Assembly (NCBI GenBank): GCA_021770755.1
Contig: JAETQI010000019.1
Span: 1-64,000, forward strand
Length of the DNA stretch: 64,000 nt
Direction of reading: 5' to 3'
From: Lachnospiraceae bacterium
GTDB lineage: Bacteria; Bacillota; Clostridia; Lachnospirales; Lachnospiraceae
Positions 1-8,322 of this stretch are shown piece by piece; the stretch's first letter is position 1, and every line of letters begins with the position of its first letter. Under the pieces are notes generated by a model that saw only the letters and a list, made by a program, of their open reading frames with translations, was not told the origin of the DNA and made no database searches. Both the position numbers and the translations under genes were made by a program.

Positions 1-150
1 CAAAAATATTTTGGCAATCTGAAAAAATATCTGCCAAAGAGAGCTGGTTATGTGTTATCATATAAGTACATCTCCTTACTGGTGGATTGGTTAATGGTGG
101 TTGCAACTCTATTTTATCATAAATTAGTGAGGAGGTGTTTTATTTTGTAG
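1..150 (+). CDS. C-terminal end of an unidentified protein (5' truncated by window)
   Basis: An open frame enters from the left edge in frame 1 and ends at the TAG at 148-150, leaving 49 residues. The visible tail is basic and hydrophobic in alternation, with a possible membrane-associated stretch near LVDWLMVVATLFYH and a final arginine-rich end. The codon pattern looks coding and no other frame competes. The position directly upstream of a polysaccharide glycosyltransferase suggests a surface-polysaccharide or membrane enzyme, but that is inference from context only. The family cannot be named from this fragment. Confidence 0.55.
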   Translation, partial: QKYFGNLKKYLPKRAGYVLSYKYISLLVDWLMVVATLFYHKLVRRCFIL

Positions 151-232
151 AAAAAAGATTACTGTATTTATGCGGAGTTTAACGTTTTGCAAATACCTAT
201 ATAAGATATAATGGATGAAAGGATTCGATCAA

Positions 233-1222
233 GTGGATAACAGTAGACAAAAAGGTGTACTCTATATTGTGGTTCCCTGCTATAATGAGGAGGAAGCTTT
301 GGAAACATCGGCGGGGAGGCTTCTGGATAAGCTCCGCGACCTGAGAGCGCGCGGGATCGTGTCGGATGCGAGCAGGATCGTGTTTGTGGATGACGGATCG
401 AAGGACAGCACATGGGAACTCATCAAAGGTCTGTATGACAGCCATGAGGAGATCCTGGGACTTCGCTTTGCACACAACAGGGGGCATCAGAATGCGATCC
501 TTGCCGGAATGATGTATGCGAGGAAATATTGCGATTACACGATCACCATCGATGCGGATCTGCAGCAGGATATCGATGCCATGGAGGATTTTATCAGCGC
601 GTATGTGGAGGGCAGCGAGATCGTGTTTGGCGTGCGCAACTCCAGAAATACGGACGGATTGTTCAAGAAGCTCTCAGCGACATTGTTTTATAAGACCATG
701 AAGGGCATGGGATGCGATATCTACGAGAATTCGGCGGACTACAGGCTCATGAGCGCCAAGGCGCTCGCGGCGCTGTCCGAGTACGGGGAGGTCAACCTGT
801 TTCTTAGGGGCATCATACCGGATATCGGGCTAAAGTCCTCGGTGGTTCATTTTGATGTGTTTGCGCGCATGCAGGGGACGTCGAAATATTCGCTGACAAA
901 GATGTTTACGCTCGCGGCGGACGGCATCACCTCGTTTAGCATCAAGCCGATCCGGATGGTCTTTACGATGGGGATCCTGGCGCTGCTGGTGGGCTTTGGC
1001 ATGGTCATACACATTATATACGAGCATTATTTTGGCTATACGGTCGGCGGCTGGTCGTCGATCCTGATGTCGATCTGGGTGCTGGGGGGCGCGGTCCTTC
1101 TGTCGCTTGGCATCATAGGGGAGTATGTGGGCAGGAACTATATGGAGACAAAGCAGCGGCCGAGATATTATTTCTGGGAGATCCTGTCGAGGGATGAGGG
1201 GCGAGATGACCATGAATCATGA
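233..1222 (+). CDS. GtrB/DPM1-like membrane glycosyltransferase, family GT2
   Basis: This enzyme probably moves a sugar from a nucleotide donor onto undecaprenyl phosphate at the inner face of the membrane. The GT-A domain fills about residues 10-220, with the opening motif VVPCYNEEE, a VDDGS motif near residue 54 and a DAD motif near 108. Two C-terminal membrane segments follow, and the protein closes with IGEYVGRNYMETKQRPRYYF, the tail typical of GtrB/ArnC proteins. Length (329 aa) fits that family. An ATG at 215 is in frame but has no ribosome binding site, while the GTG at 233 sits 10 bases after AAAGGA, so 233 is preferred. The gene overlaps the next one by 11 bases and starts a tight six-gene run. 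The sugar is unknown. Confidence 0.85.
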   Translation: MDNSRQKGVLYIVVPCYNEEEALETSAGRLLDKLRDLRARGIVSDASRIVFVDDGSKDSTWELIKGLYDSHEEILGLRFAHNRGHQNAILAGMMYARKYCDYTITIDADLQQDIDAMEDFISAYVEGSEIVFGVRNSRNTDGLFKKLSATLFYKTMKGMGCDIYENSADYRLMSAKALAALSEYGEVNLFLRGIIPDIGLKSSVVHFDVFARMQGTSKYSLTKMFTLAADGITSFSIKPIRMVFTMGILALLVGFGMVIHIIYEHYFGYTVGGWSSILMSIWVLGGAVLLSLGIIGEYVGRNYMETKQRPRYYFWEILSRDEGRDDHES

Positions 1223-2366
1223 AGAGCGATACGATAAAATCATCATCGGCGCAGGGCTGTACGGGCTTTATTCCGCGTATTTCTGCGCAAAGCGCGGACA
1301 GCGTGTGCTGGTGCTTGAGTGCGACGGCGCGCCGTTTCAGCGGGCGACCTACATCAACCAGGCGCGGGTGCATCAGGGCTACCACTATCCGCGGTCGCTG
1401 TCGACGGCGATGAAGTCTGCGGGGTATTTTGCGCGCTTCAACAAAGACTACGGCTTTTGCGTCAACAGGGAATTTCAGAAGGTGTACGCTACCTCCAGCG
1501 CGTATTCGTGGTCTGACGGCACACAGTTTCGCAGGTTCTGCGAGGCGGCGGACATTCCCTGCGAGGAACTGCCCGCGGGCAGGTTCTTTAAGGAGGGCAT
1601 GTGCGACGGTGTGTTCCTGACGCGGGAGTACACGTACGATGCCATGATCCTGCGGGATCATTTTGTGGAGAAGCTCGAAGCGCTGGGGCGTCTGGTGACG
1701 ATGCGTTTTAGTGCCTTTACCGAAAGGATCGAGCGGATGCAGGATGAGTATGTGCTGTATGTCCGGGAAGCGGGCGAGGACCATCTGCAAAGATACCGGT
1801 CAGGATTCGTGCTCAACGCCACGTATGCCTCCACCAACCAGATCCTTGAGCTTTTGGGATATGAGCAGTTTGGCATCAAATACGAACTGTGCGAGATCAT
1901 ACTCTGCGAGGTCAATGACCGGCTGCGGGAATACGGATTTACGGTGATGGACGGTCCGTTTTTTTCCATCATGCCGTTTGGAAAGACGGGGCTGCACTCG
2001 CTGACGTCCGTCACGTTCACGCCGCACGCGACCAGCTACGACGCCGTTCCGCAGTTTGCCTGCCAGGCGGACAGCGACGGGTACTGCAGCGGCAGGCACC
2101 TTGGCAACTGCAACGACTGCAAGGCTAAGCCAGAGACGGCATTTCCTTATATGGCAAACCTTGCGCGCAAGTATCTGCGGGATGAGTATGCGTTTGCGTA
2201 CAGGGATTCCCTGTTCTCGATGAAGCCGATCCTGATGAGCTCGGAGATCGACGACTCGCGGCCGACGGTGGTGAGGACTTACTCGCAAAATCCCACATTT
2301 GTCGGTGTTTTGTCGGGAAAGATCAACACAGTCTATGATCTGGACGATATATTAGAAGGAGCGTAA
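1212..2366 (+). CDS. FAD-dependent oxidoreductase (DAO-type) in glycan cluster
   Basis: A 384-residue protein beginning almost at once with a dinucleotide-binding fold: IIIGAGLYGLYSAYFCAKRG near residues 8-27, followed by an acidic residue at the end of the second strand (VLVLE). This is the FAD-binding pattern of the DAO/amino-acid-oxidase superfamily. No membrane segment is seen, so it should act in the cytoplasm. It carries a cysteine cluster around residues 282-300 (CQADSDGYC, GNCNDCKAK) that could bind a metal. Overlap with the upstream glycosyltransferase and a 3-base gap to the next imply a single transcript. A role in oxidising or isomerising a sugar is inferred from neighbours; the substrate is not known. 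ATG 1206 is an alternative start. Confidence 0.8.
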   Translation: MNHEERYDKIIIGAGLYGLYSAYFCAKRGQRVLVLECDGAPFQRATYINQARVHQGYHYPRSLSTAMKSAGYFARFNKDYGFCVNREFQKVYATSSAYSWSDGTQFRRFCEAADIPCEELPAGRFFKEGMCDGVFLTREYTYDAMILRDHFVEKLEALGRLVTMRFSAFTERIERMQDEYVLYVREAGEDHLQRYRSGFVLNATYASTNQILELLGYEQFGIKYELCEIILCEVNDRLREYGFTVMDGPFFSIMPFGKTGLHSLTSVTFTPHATSYDAVPQFACQADSDGYCSGRHLGNCNDCKAKPETAFPYMANLARKYLRDEYAFAYRDSLFSMKPILMSSEIDDSRPTVVRTYSQNPTFVGVLSGKINTVYDLDDILEGA

Positions 2367-2369
2367 TAC

Positions 2370-3311
2370 ATGACAAACAAAGAAAAAAATTTCATGTCTG
2401 CGGTGCTCTATGTGCACAATGATGAGGCGCTGATCGCTGAATTTCTGCGGAATGTGATAGGAGTGCTGGAGGAGCACTTCGAGCACTCTGAGATCATCTG
2501 CGTGAACGATTACTCCCAGGACGGCAGTGTGGACATCGTGCGCAGGATCAGCGGCGAGGTAAAGAGTACCACGGTCACGGTCCTGAACATGAGTTATTTC
2601 CACGGGATCGAGGCGGCGATGAACGCCGGGATGGATCTGGCGATCGGCGATTTCGTACTGGAGTTCGACGCGTGTATTCCTGATTTTGAGGTGTCGCAGA
2701 TCATGTGTGTCTATCACCGGTCCCTGGAAGGGTATGATATCGTGAGCGCCTCTCCCGACAGGAAGCAGCGGTTCACGTCCGGTCTGTTTTACAGGGTGTT
2801 CAACAGGTACACGGGCTATTCATATCAACTGGGCACAGAGCGGTTCAGGGTGCTCAGCCGCAGGGTGATCAACCGCATCAGCAGTATGAACAAGACTGTT
2901 CCGTACCGCAAGGCAGTGTATGCGAACTGCGGGCTTAAGACGGCGAATATCCGGTATCCGGTCACGGGGGGGCAGGTGATCAGGGAGGATGCGGCAGAGC
3001 GGAAATACAGGACGGATCTTGCGGTGAACAGCATGATCCTGTTCACGGGGCTTGGATATCGTTTTTCTGTGACGATGACGATACTCATGATGGTGGTGGC
3101 GGTCGCTGTGGCGGTATACTCCGCTGTGGTGTATCTGTTCAGCACACCGGTCGCAGGCTGGACGACGACGATCTTTTTCATGTCCTTTGCCTTTTTTGGC
3201 TTGTTTGGCATACTCACGATCATCATCAAGTATCTGCAGATACTGGTCGATCTGGTGTTCCGGCGCAGGAAATACAGTTTTGAGAGCATTGAAAAAATGG
3301 GAGGGAAGTAA
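2370..3311 (+). CDS. Second GtrB-like membrane glycosyltransferase, family GT2
   Basis: A 313-residue GT2 protein with an N-terminal GT-A domain (LYVHNDEAL at the start, VNDYSQDGS near residue 48, EFDACIPD near 95) and two C-terminal membrane helices around residues 230-290, ending in a basic tail (FRRRKYSFESIEK). The acceptor is probably polyprenyl phosphate, as for GtrB/ArnC enzymes. The GT-A motifs are less canonical than in the first gene: the usual DxD reads EFDAC. It starts 3 bases after the FAD enzyme with an AGGAG site. Having two membrane GT2 enzymes around one FAD oxidoreductase suggests two different lipid-linked sugars or a divided function. Confidence 0.8.
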   Translation: MTNKEKNFMSAVLYVHNDEALIAEFLRNVIGVLEEHFEHSEIICVNDYSQDGSVDIVRRISGEVKSTTVTVLNMSYFHGIEAAMNAGMDLAIGDFVLEFDACIPDFEVSQIMCVYHRSLEGYDIVSASPDRKQRFTSGLFYRVFNRYTGYSYQLGTERFRVLSRRVINRISSMNKTVPYRKAVYANCGLKTANIRYPVTGGQVIREDAAERKYRTDLAVNSMILFTGLGYRFSVTMTILMMVVAVAVAVYSAVVYLFSTPVAGWTTTIFFMSFAFFGLFGILTIIIKYLQILVDLVFRRRKYSFESIEKMGGK

Positions 3312-3312
3312 C

Positions 3313-4287
3313 ATGGTAGCATTGGTAGGTTATACAGGATTTGTAGGAAGCAATCTCTATGCGCGGGCGAGAAACCGCATCAAGGGCGTGTATAATTCGC
3401 AGAATGTTGAGAAAGCATATGGATTGGAGCCGGAGGTGCTGATCTATGCGGGCGTGCGCGCTGAGAAGTATCTCGCAAACAGCGCGCCGGACCAGGACAT
3501 GGAGCTGATCCTGGAGGCGGAAAAAAATATCAGGGCGATCAATCCGCAGCGGCTTGTGCTGATCTCCACGATCGACGTGTACCAGAATCCTGTCGGGGTG
3601 GATGAGACGGATTCCGTGCTGTCGGGCGGAAAGGGCGGCAACGGCATTCAGCCGTACGGACTCAACCGCTACTATCTCGAGTCGTGGGTGAGGAAAAATT
3701 ATCCGGATGCCCTGATCGTGAGACTGCCGGGGCTTTATGGATACAATATCAAGAAAAATTTCATATACGACTATATCAATGTCATACCATATATGCTGAA
3801 AAAAGAAAAATTGCAGGAGCTCAAGGTGCTTGAGAAGGCGGATGACGCCATCATGCTCGACAACTGCTATGAGGCGGCAGGCAATGGTTTTTACAGGTGC
3901 GTGAAGCTGGATCAGGAGCGCAGGGAGCTTTTGCAGAAAAAATTCAGAAAGCTCGGGTTTACGGCGCTCAACTTTACAGACAGCCGCAGCACGTTTCAGT
4001 TCTATTCGCTCGGGCGGCTGTGGGAGGATATCCAGATCGCATTGAACGAGGACATCACGCTGCTCAACATCGCGACAGAGCCGGTCACGGCGGCGGAGCT
4101 GTACAAGGCGCTGACAGGCGATGTCTTTAAGAATGAGCTGAAAGGGACGCCGGCAAAATATGATTTCAGGACTACATATGCGTCTAAGTTTGGCGGAAAG
4201 GGCGGATATATCTGCAGCAAGGAGGATGTGCTGGCGGATATCAGGCTGTTTGTGAAGCATATGATCACGGAGGGGGTGCGGGGCTAG
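3313..4287 (+). CDS. NAD(P)-dependent epimerase/dehydratase-like protein
   Basis: A 324-residue extended-SDR-like protein. The Rossmann glycine motif GYTGFVGSN lies at residues 5-13 and a serine-bearing strand (LISTIDVY) follows near 80. Where SDR enzymes normally have Tyr-x-x-x-Lys, this protein reads YGLNR, so the lysine is replaced by arginine. That may alter or remove redox catalysis. It could act on a nucleotide sugar or a lipid-linked sugar. It is not RmlD: the length and the motif after the Rossmann fold differ. The start at 3313 follows a GGGAGG site and leaves one base after the previous stop; an in-frame start further upstream would overlap the glycosyltransferase and is not supported. 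Confidence 0.75.
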   Translation: MVALVGYTGFVGSNLYARARNRIKGVYNSQNVEKAYGLEPEVLIYAGVRAEKYLANSAPDQDMELILEAEKNIRAINPQRLVLISTIDVYQNPVGVDETDSVLSGGKGGNGIQPYGLNRYYLESWVRKNYPDALIVRLPGLYGYNIKKNFIYDYINVIPYMLKKEKLQELKVLEKADDAIMLDNCYEAAGNGFYRCVKLDQERRELLQKKFRKLGFTALNFTDSRSTFQFYSLGRLWEDIQIALNEDITLLNIATEPVTAAELYKALTGDVFKNELKGTPAKYDFRTTYASKFGGKGGYICSKEDVLADIRLFVKHMITEGVRG

Positions 4288-4327
4288 TTTCGCGTTCTTT
4301 CGTGGAAAACAGGCAGGAGGTGCATGT

Positions 4328-5149
4328 ATGAAACTGGCGATATCGAATATTGCGTGGTCTGCCGGGGAGGACGGGCAGGTGTATGGTCTGATGCGCAGAT
4401 ATGGCTATACGGGGCTGGAGATCGCGCCCACGCGCATTTTTGCGGAGGATCCCTATGGCGATCTGGAAGCCGTGCGGCGGTGGCGCGGGGCGTTTGCGGC
4501 AGGGGAGGGCTTTGCCATCCCTTCGATGCAGTCTATCTGGTTTGGGCGGACGGAAAAGATGTTCGCGGATGAGGCGCAGAGACAGGCGCTGCTGGATCAC
4601 ACGAAAAAAGCCGTGGACTTTGCCAGGGCAGCCGGATGCGCGAACCTGGTGTTTGGCAGCCCGAAAAACAGGGCGCTTCCGGAAGGCTCCGGCAAGGAGG
4701 CATGGCAGCAGGGGATCCGCTTTTTCCGGGATATCGGCGCCTATGCGTCCGCAAGGGAGACGGCAGTCGGCATGGAGGCGAACCCTTCTATATACAATAC
4801 GAACTATATCAACACGACGCGGGAGGCATGCGAACTGATCAGGGAGGTCGCGTCGGAGGGATTTTTGCTCAACCTCGACATCGGTACGATGATCGAGAAC
4901 AGGGAGCCGGTGGAGACGCTCGAGGGGAATGCGGCGCTGATCCGCCATGTACATATCAGCGAGCCGTTCTTAAGACCGATCGTCATGGATCCTGACAGGA
5001 GGCAGTTCCACGGGGAGCTGGCGGCTTTCCTGCGGGAGAACGGCTATCAGGGGTATGTGTCGGTGGAGATGGCAAGGACAAAGGACGAATCGGGGAGGCT
5101 GTCTTTGCTGGATGAGATCCTGGCGTATGGAAGGGAGATGTTTGGATGA
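4328..5149 (+). CDS. TIM-barrel sugar-phosphate isomerase/epimerase family protein
   Basis: A 273-residue protein of the xylose-isomerase-like TIM-barrel (AP endonuclease 2) superfamily. Metal-ligand candidates are spaced as expected: a glutamate in GLEIAPTR, GMEANPS in the middle, NLDIGTM and HVHISEP further on, and SVEMART near the end. Such enzymes isomerise or epimerise sugars or cyclitols using a divalent metal. The start follows AGGAGGTGC at good spacing. The stop overlaps the next start (ATGA), so the two are likely translationally coupled. Together with the FAD enzyme and the SDR it suggests a three-step sugar modification; the substrate is unknown. Confidence 0.8.
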   Translation: MKLAISNIAWSAGEDGQVYGLMRRYGYTGLEIAPTRIFAEDPYGDLEAVRRWRGAFAAGEGFAIPSMQSIWFGRTEKMFADEAQRQALLDHTKKAVDFARAAGCANLVFGSPKNRALPEGSGKEAWQQGIRFFRDIGAYASARETAVGMEANPSIYNTNYINTTREACELIREVASEGFLLNLDIGTMIENREPVETLEGNAALIRHVHISEPFLRPIVMDPDRRQFHGELAAFLRENGYQGYVSVEMARTKDESGRLSLLDEILAYGREMFG

Positions 5150-5946
5150 TCTACGGAGGGGGAAAAGGAGTTCCTGCATTTGAGTGCGAGGAGTATGAGC
5201 AGCGGACGAAGGACTATGTCGTGCTGATACCAGTCATCAATGAGGGGGAACGCATCTTAAAGGAGCTTTACCGCGCGTATAAGCATCAGATCGCGGATCA
5301 TGCGGATCTGGTGATCTGTGACGGCGGTTCGACGGACGGCAGTTTGGAGGAGCGGAGGCTGAGAAAGCTCCGGGTGAACACCCTGCTGGTCAAGAGAGAC
5401 AAGGGAAAGCAAGGCGCGCAACTGCGCATGGGGATCTACTGGGCGCTCCGGAGAGGATACAGGGGCGTGATCACCATAGACGGCAACTACAAGGACAGCA
5501 TCGAGGATATCCCGCGCTTTATCCAGAAGCTCGAGGAAGGATATGATCTGGTGCAGGGCTCCCGCTTTATCAAGGGCGGAAGGGCGATCAACACGCCGCT
5601 TGTCAGAAATCTGGCGGTGCGTCTGATCCATGCGCCGGTGATCTCGCTGACAGCCGGTCAGCGATTTACCGATACGACCAACGCCTACAGGGCGTATTCT
5701 GCGCGGTATCTGTCTGACGAGCGCGTCGCGCCGCTGCGCGATGTCTTTATGACGTATGAGCTTCTTGCATACCTGTCTGTCCGGGCGACGCAGCTTGGCT
5801 ACAGGGCGTGTGAGATCCCGGTCACGCGGGCGTATCCTAGGAAGGGAAAGACACCCACAAAGATCAGTTTTTTCAAGGGAAACGGCGAGCTGATGAAGAT
5901 ACTGCTGCGCAATCTTAAGGGGGATTATAATCCCAGGTCGTCATAA
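5146..5946 (+). CDS. Soluble GT2 glycosyltransferase (DPM1-like, no membrane helix)
   Basis: A 266-residue GT2 enzyme with LIPVINEGERIL at residues 28-39, an ICDGGSTDGS motif near 65 and TIDGNYKD near 113. The aspartates and the later GSRFIKGG and TDTTNAYRAY motifs fit a polyprenol-phosphate mannosyl/glucosyl transferase fold. Unlike the first and third genes it has no membrane segments. It overlaps the preceding isomerase by four bases. After its stop comes a strong promoter, so it is the last gene of the six-gene module. Donor and acceptor are unknown. Confidence 0.8.
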   Translation: MIYGGGKGVPAFECEEYEQRTKDYVVLIPVINEGERILKELYRAYKHQIADHADLVICDGGSTDGSLEERRLRKLRVNTLLVKRDKGKQGAQLRMGIYWALRRGYRGVITIDGNYKDSIEDIPRFIQKLEEGYDLVQGSRFIKGGRAINTPLVRNLAVRLIHAPVISLTAGQRFTDTTNAYRAYSARYLSDERVAPLRDVFMTYELLAYLSVRATQLGYRACEIPVTRAYPRKGKTPTKISFFKGNGELMKILLRNLKGDYNPRSS

Positions 5947-5963
5947 ATTGCCCGTGATACAGC

Positions 5964-5993
5964 TTTACATCACGGCGCAGGGCGTGTTATAAT
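5964..5993 (+). promoter_or_regulatory. Sigma-A type promoter for the 6034 operon
   Basis: TTTACA (5964-5969) and TATAAT (5988-5993) are separated by 18 bases, close to the vegetative consensus. The start codon at 6034 is 40 bases downstream with a GGGAG site between. This separates the module at 0.2-5.9 kb from the sugar-phosphotransferase operon. Confidence 0.7.
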
Positions 5994-6033
5994 GGCGTGG
6001 ATATGATAGGATATCAGTATTTGAGGGAGCAGG

Positions 6034-7458
6034 ATGGAAAATATCAGACGGAAAAACAAAATGATCGAGACCTACAGTGTCCTCATGATCGATCTTGTGT
6101 GCGCTGTCGTCTCCTATGCGATTTCACTGTTCATTCGGTTTAACATCATTCATTACGAGAATTACCCCAAACAGTTTCATCTCATGGTCGGGGCATACAT
6201 TGTGATCTTATGTCTGCTCTACAACATGTTTCTGGATGCGAACAGGAATTATTTTATACGGGGCTATTATCAGGAATTTTATTATACAGTGCGCTACACG
6301 CTGATCCTTGTCGTGGGGCTGGTCGTGATCCTCTACCTCATGCAGCAGTCGTATGCGTTTTCCCGCTCGGTGTATGGGATCTTTGCGGTTTTGAACACGT
6401 TTGTCACCTACGCGGCGCACATGGCATTTAAAAAGGCGATCTGGAAATACTATAGGAAGAGTGCGAGCGCCGAGAAGATGCTTGTCATCACTAAGGATAT
6501 TCTGGCGGAGGAGGTGCTTGGCAACCTCGGCAAAGGAAAAGAGTGGTACTATGACGTCACGGCGGCAGTGATCTATGACGCGGACCGGAAGGGGGAGGTC
6601 GTCAGGGATGTGCCGGTCGTGGCTTCGCGGGAGGATCTGTACGAGACGGTGATCCAGATGATGGTGGACGAAGTGTTCATCTGTCTTCCCGGTGAGCCGC
6701 TGATCGAGGTGCGCGATATGGTACAGCGCTTTGAGGAGATGGGGCTTACCTGCCACTACAATGTCGACCTGTTCAGCCATGCCAACCCCAACACGTATGT
6801 GCAGCAGATGGCAGGCTACAGTGTGATCTCGTTCTCGCTAAAGACGATGGACTCAAGGCGCCTGCTCATCAAGCGGCTGATCGATATCGTGGGAGCGGTC
6901 GTGGGACTGGTGCTGACAGCCCTCATCACGCCGTTTGTGGCGCTGGCGATCAGGATCGACTCGCCGGGACCGGTATTCTTCTCGCAGACACGCATCGGGA
7001 AGAACGGGCGGCGCTTTAAGATCTGGAAGTTCCGCTCCATGTACACGGACGCGGAGGCGCGCAAGAAAGAGCTCGAGGCGCACAATGAGGTGAAAGGCCT
7101 GATGTTCAAGATGGACGATGACCCGCGCGTCACCAGGGTCGGCAGGTTCCTAAGGCGGACGAGCATCGACGAGACGCCGCAGTTTCTCAATATCCTGGTG
7201 GGGGATATGAGTCTGGTCGGCACGCGGCCGCCGACGGAGGATGAGTTTGAACATTACAACGGTTATTACAGACGGCGCATGAGCATCACCCCGGGCCTGA
7301 CAGGGCTGTGGCAGGTGAGCGGCAGAAGCGATATACAGGATTTTGAGGAGATCGTAAAACTTGACCTGGAGTACATAGACAACTGGTCTCTGGGGCTTGA
7401 TGTCAAGATCCTGGTCATGACGGTGTTTGCGGTTCTGGGAGGGAAAGGCTCAAAATGA
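6034..7458 (+). CDS. Polyprenyl glycosylphosphotransferase (WcaJ/WbaP family), first copy
   Basis: A 474-residue initiating enzyme that transfers a sugar-1-phosphate from a nucleotide sugar to undecaprenyl phosphate. Four N-terminal membrane helices fall within residues 12-130, then a Rossmann-like CoA-binding-type domain, then a membrane re-entrant helix (near 286-310) and the catalytic domain. Catalytic-domain hallmarks are visible: KRLIDIVGAVVG, RIDSPGPVFFSQTRIGKNGR, KFRSMYTDAE, LRRTSIDETPQF and DMSLVGTRPP. The start has a GGGAG site. It overlaps the next gene by four bases, so initiation and the next transfer are coupled. A second enzyme of this type lies at 36.5 kb. Confidence 0.93.
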   Translation: MENIRRKNKMIETYSVLMIDLVCAVVSYAISLFIRFNIIHYENYPKQFHLMVGAYIVILCLLYNMFLDANRNYFIRGYYQEFYYTVRYTLILVVGLVVILYLMQQSYAFSRSVYGIFAVLNTFVTYAAHMAFKKAIWKYYRKSASAEKMLVITKDILAEEVLGNLGKGKEWYYDVTAAVIYDADRKGEVVRDVPVVASREDLYETVIQMMVDEVFICLPGEPLIEVRDMVQRFEEMGLTCHYNVDLFSHANPNTYVQQMAGYSVISFSLKTMDSRRLLIKRLIDIVGAVVGLVLTALITPFVALAIRIDSPGPVFFSQTRIGKNGRRFKIWKFRSMYTDAEARKKELEAHNEVKGLMFKMDDDPRVTRVGRFLRRTSIDETPQFLNILVGDMSLVGTRPPTEDEFEHYNGYYRRRMSITPGLTGLWQVSGRSDIQDFEEIVKLDLEYIDNWSLGLDVKILVMTVFAVLGGKGSK

Positions 7459-8231
7459 AAGGATTACGATACTGTACGATATTGAGGACGAATATCAATG
7501 TGACCAACATGCAGGATACGCTTGCCTACATCGATGCACATCTCGATATGCTCCGCGGCAGGTACATCTGTATCTCCAACGTGCACACGACAGTGATGTC
7601 CTACGAGGACAGGCATTACCGCAGGATCCAGAACTGCGCGGCGATGGCGCTGCCGGACGGGGCGCCGCTGTCCATGTACAGCAGGGTATTAGGGTTTCGG
7701 GATGCGAAGCGCGTGACGGGGCCGGATCTGATGGTACAGTTGTTCCGGATCTCGGGACAGAAAGGGTACAGGCATTTTTTCTACGGCTCCACACAGCAGA
7801 CGCTGGATGCCATGAAAAGAGCGCTCCTGCGGGAGTATCCCGATCTGGTGGTCGCAGGCATGTACGCGCCGCCGTTTCGGGCACTCACACCCGAGGAGGA
7901 CAGCAGGATCACGGCGCAGATCAATGATGCCAGACCTGATTTTATCTGGGTCGGGCTGGGGGCGCCAAAGCAGGAGGAGTGGATGTACGACCACCGGGGA
8001 AAGTTCGGCGCGGTGGCAGTCGGTGTCGGCGCAGGGTTTGACTACCTGGCGGGAAATATCAAAAGGGCGCCGCGGCTGATGCAGGCGCTGTGCCTGGAGT
8101 GGCTCTACAGGCTGATGCAGGATCCGCGGCGCCTGTGGAAGCGGTATGTGACGACGAACGCGAAGTTTATAAGATATATTATAAAAGGATATATTAAAAG
8201 AAAAAAGGATTATAACAGAAAGAAATTGTAA
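7455..8231 (+). CDS. WecG/TagA/CpsF family glycosyltransferase (GT26)
   Basis: A 258-residue GT26 enzyme. Characteristic blocks are SNVHTTVMSYED near residue 35, ALPDGAPLSMYS near 65, FFYGSTQQTLDAM near 107, and WVGLGAPKQEEWM near 165, followed by GVGAGFDYLAGN. Family members add a ManNAc-type or similar sugar to a lipid-linked intermediate, for example in teichoic acid linkage units (TagA) or enterobacterial common antigen (WecG). Its four-base overlap with the phosphotransferase supports action as the second step. Which sugar it adds here cannot be read from the sequence. The C-terminus is lysine-rich. Confidence 0.92.
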   Translation: MKGLRYCTILRTNINVTNMQDTLAYIDAHLDMLRGRYICISNVHTTVMSYEDRHYRRIQNCAAMALPDGAPLSMYSRVLGFRDAKRVTGPDLMVQLFRISGQKGYRHFFYGSTQQTLDAMKRALLREYPDLVVAGMYAPPFRALTPEEDSRITAQINDARPDFIWVGLGAPKQEEWMYDHRGKFGAVAVGVGAGFDYLAGNIKRAPRLMQALCLEWLYRLMQDPRRLWKRYVTTNAKFIRYIIKGYIKRKKDYNRKKL

Positions 8232-8322
8232 AAAAAATTGTAAAAAGAAATTGTAGAAATAATCAAAAATAAGTGTATAATAAATGACAGAAATAAAAAA
8301 AGAGAGAGAAAGAATAGCAGTC

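Noticed and set aside
207-212. TATAAT just before the first full gene as its -10 box
   Set aside because: The spacing to TTGCAA is 14 bases and the transcript would begin inside the ribosome binding site, so it was not annotated.
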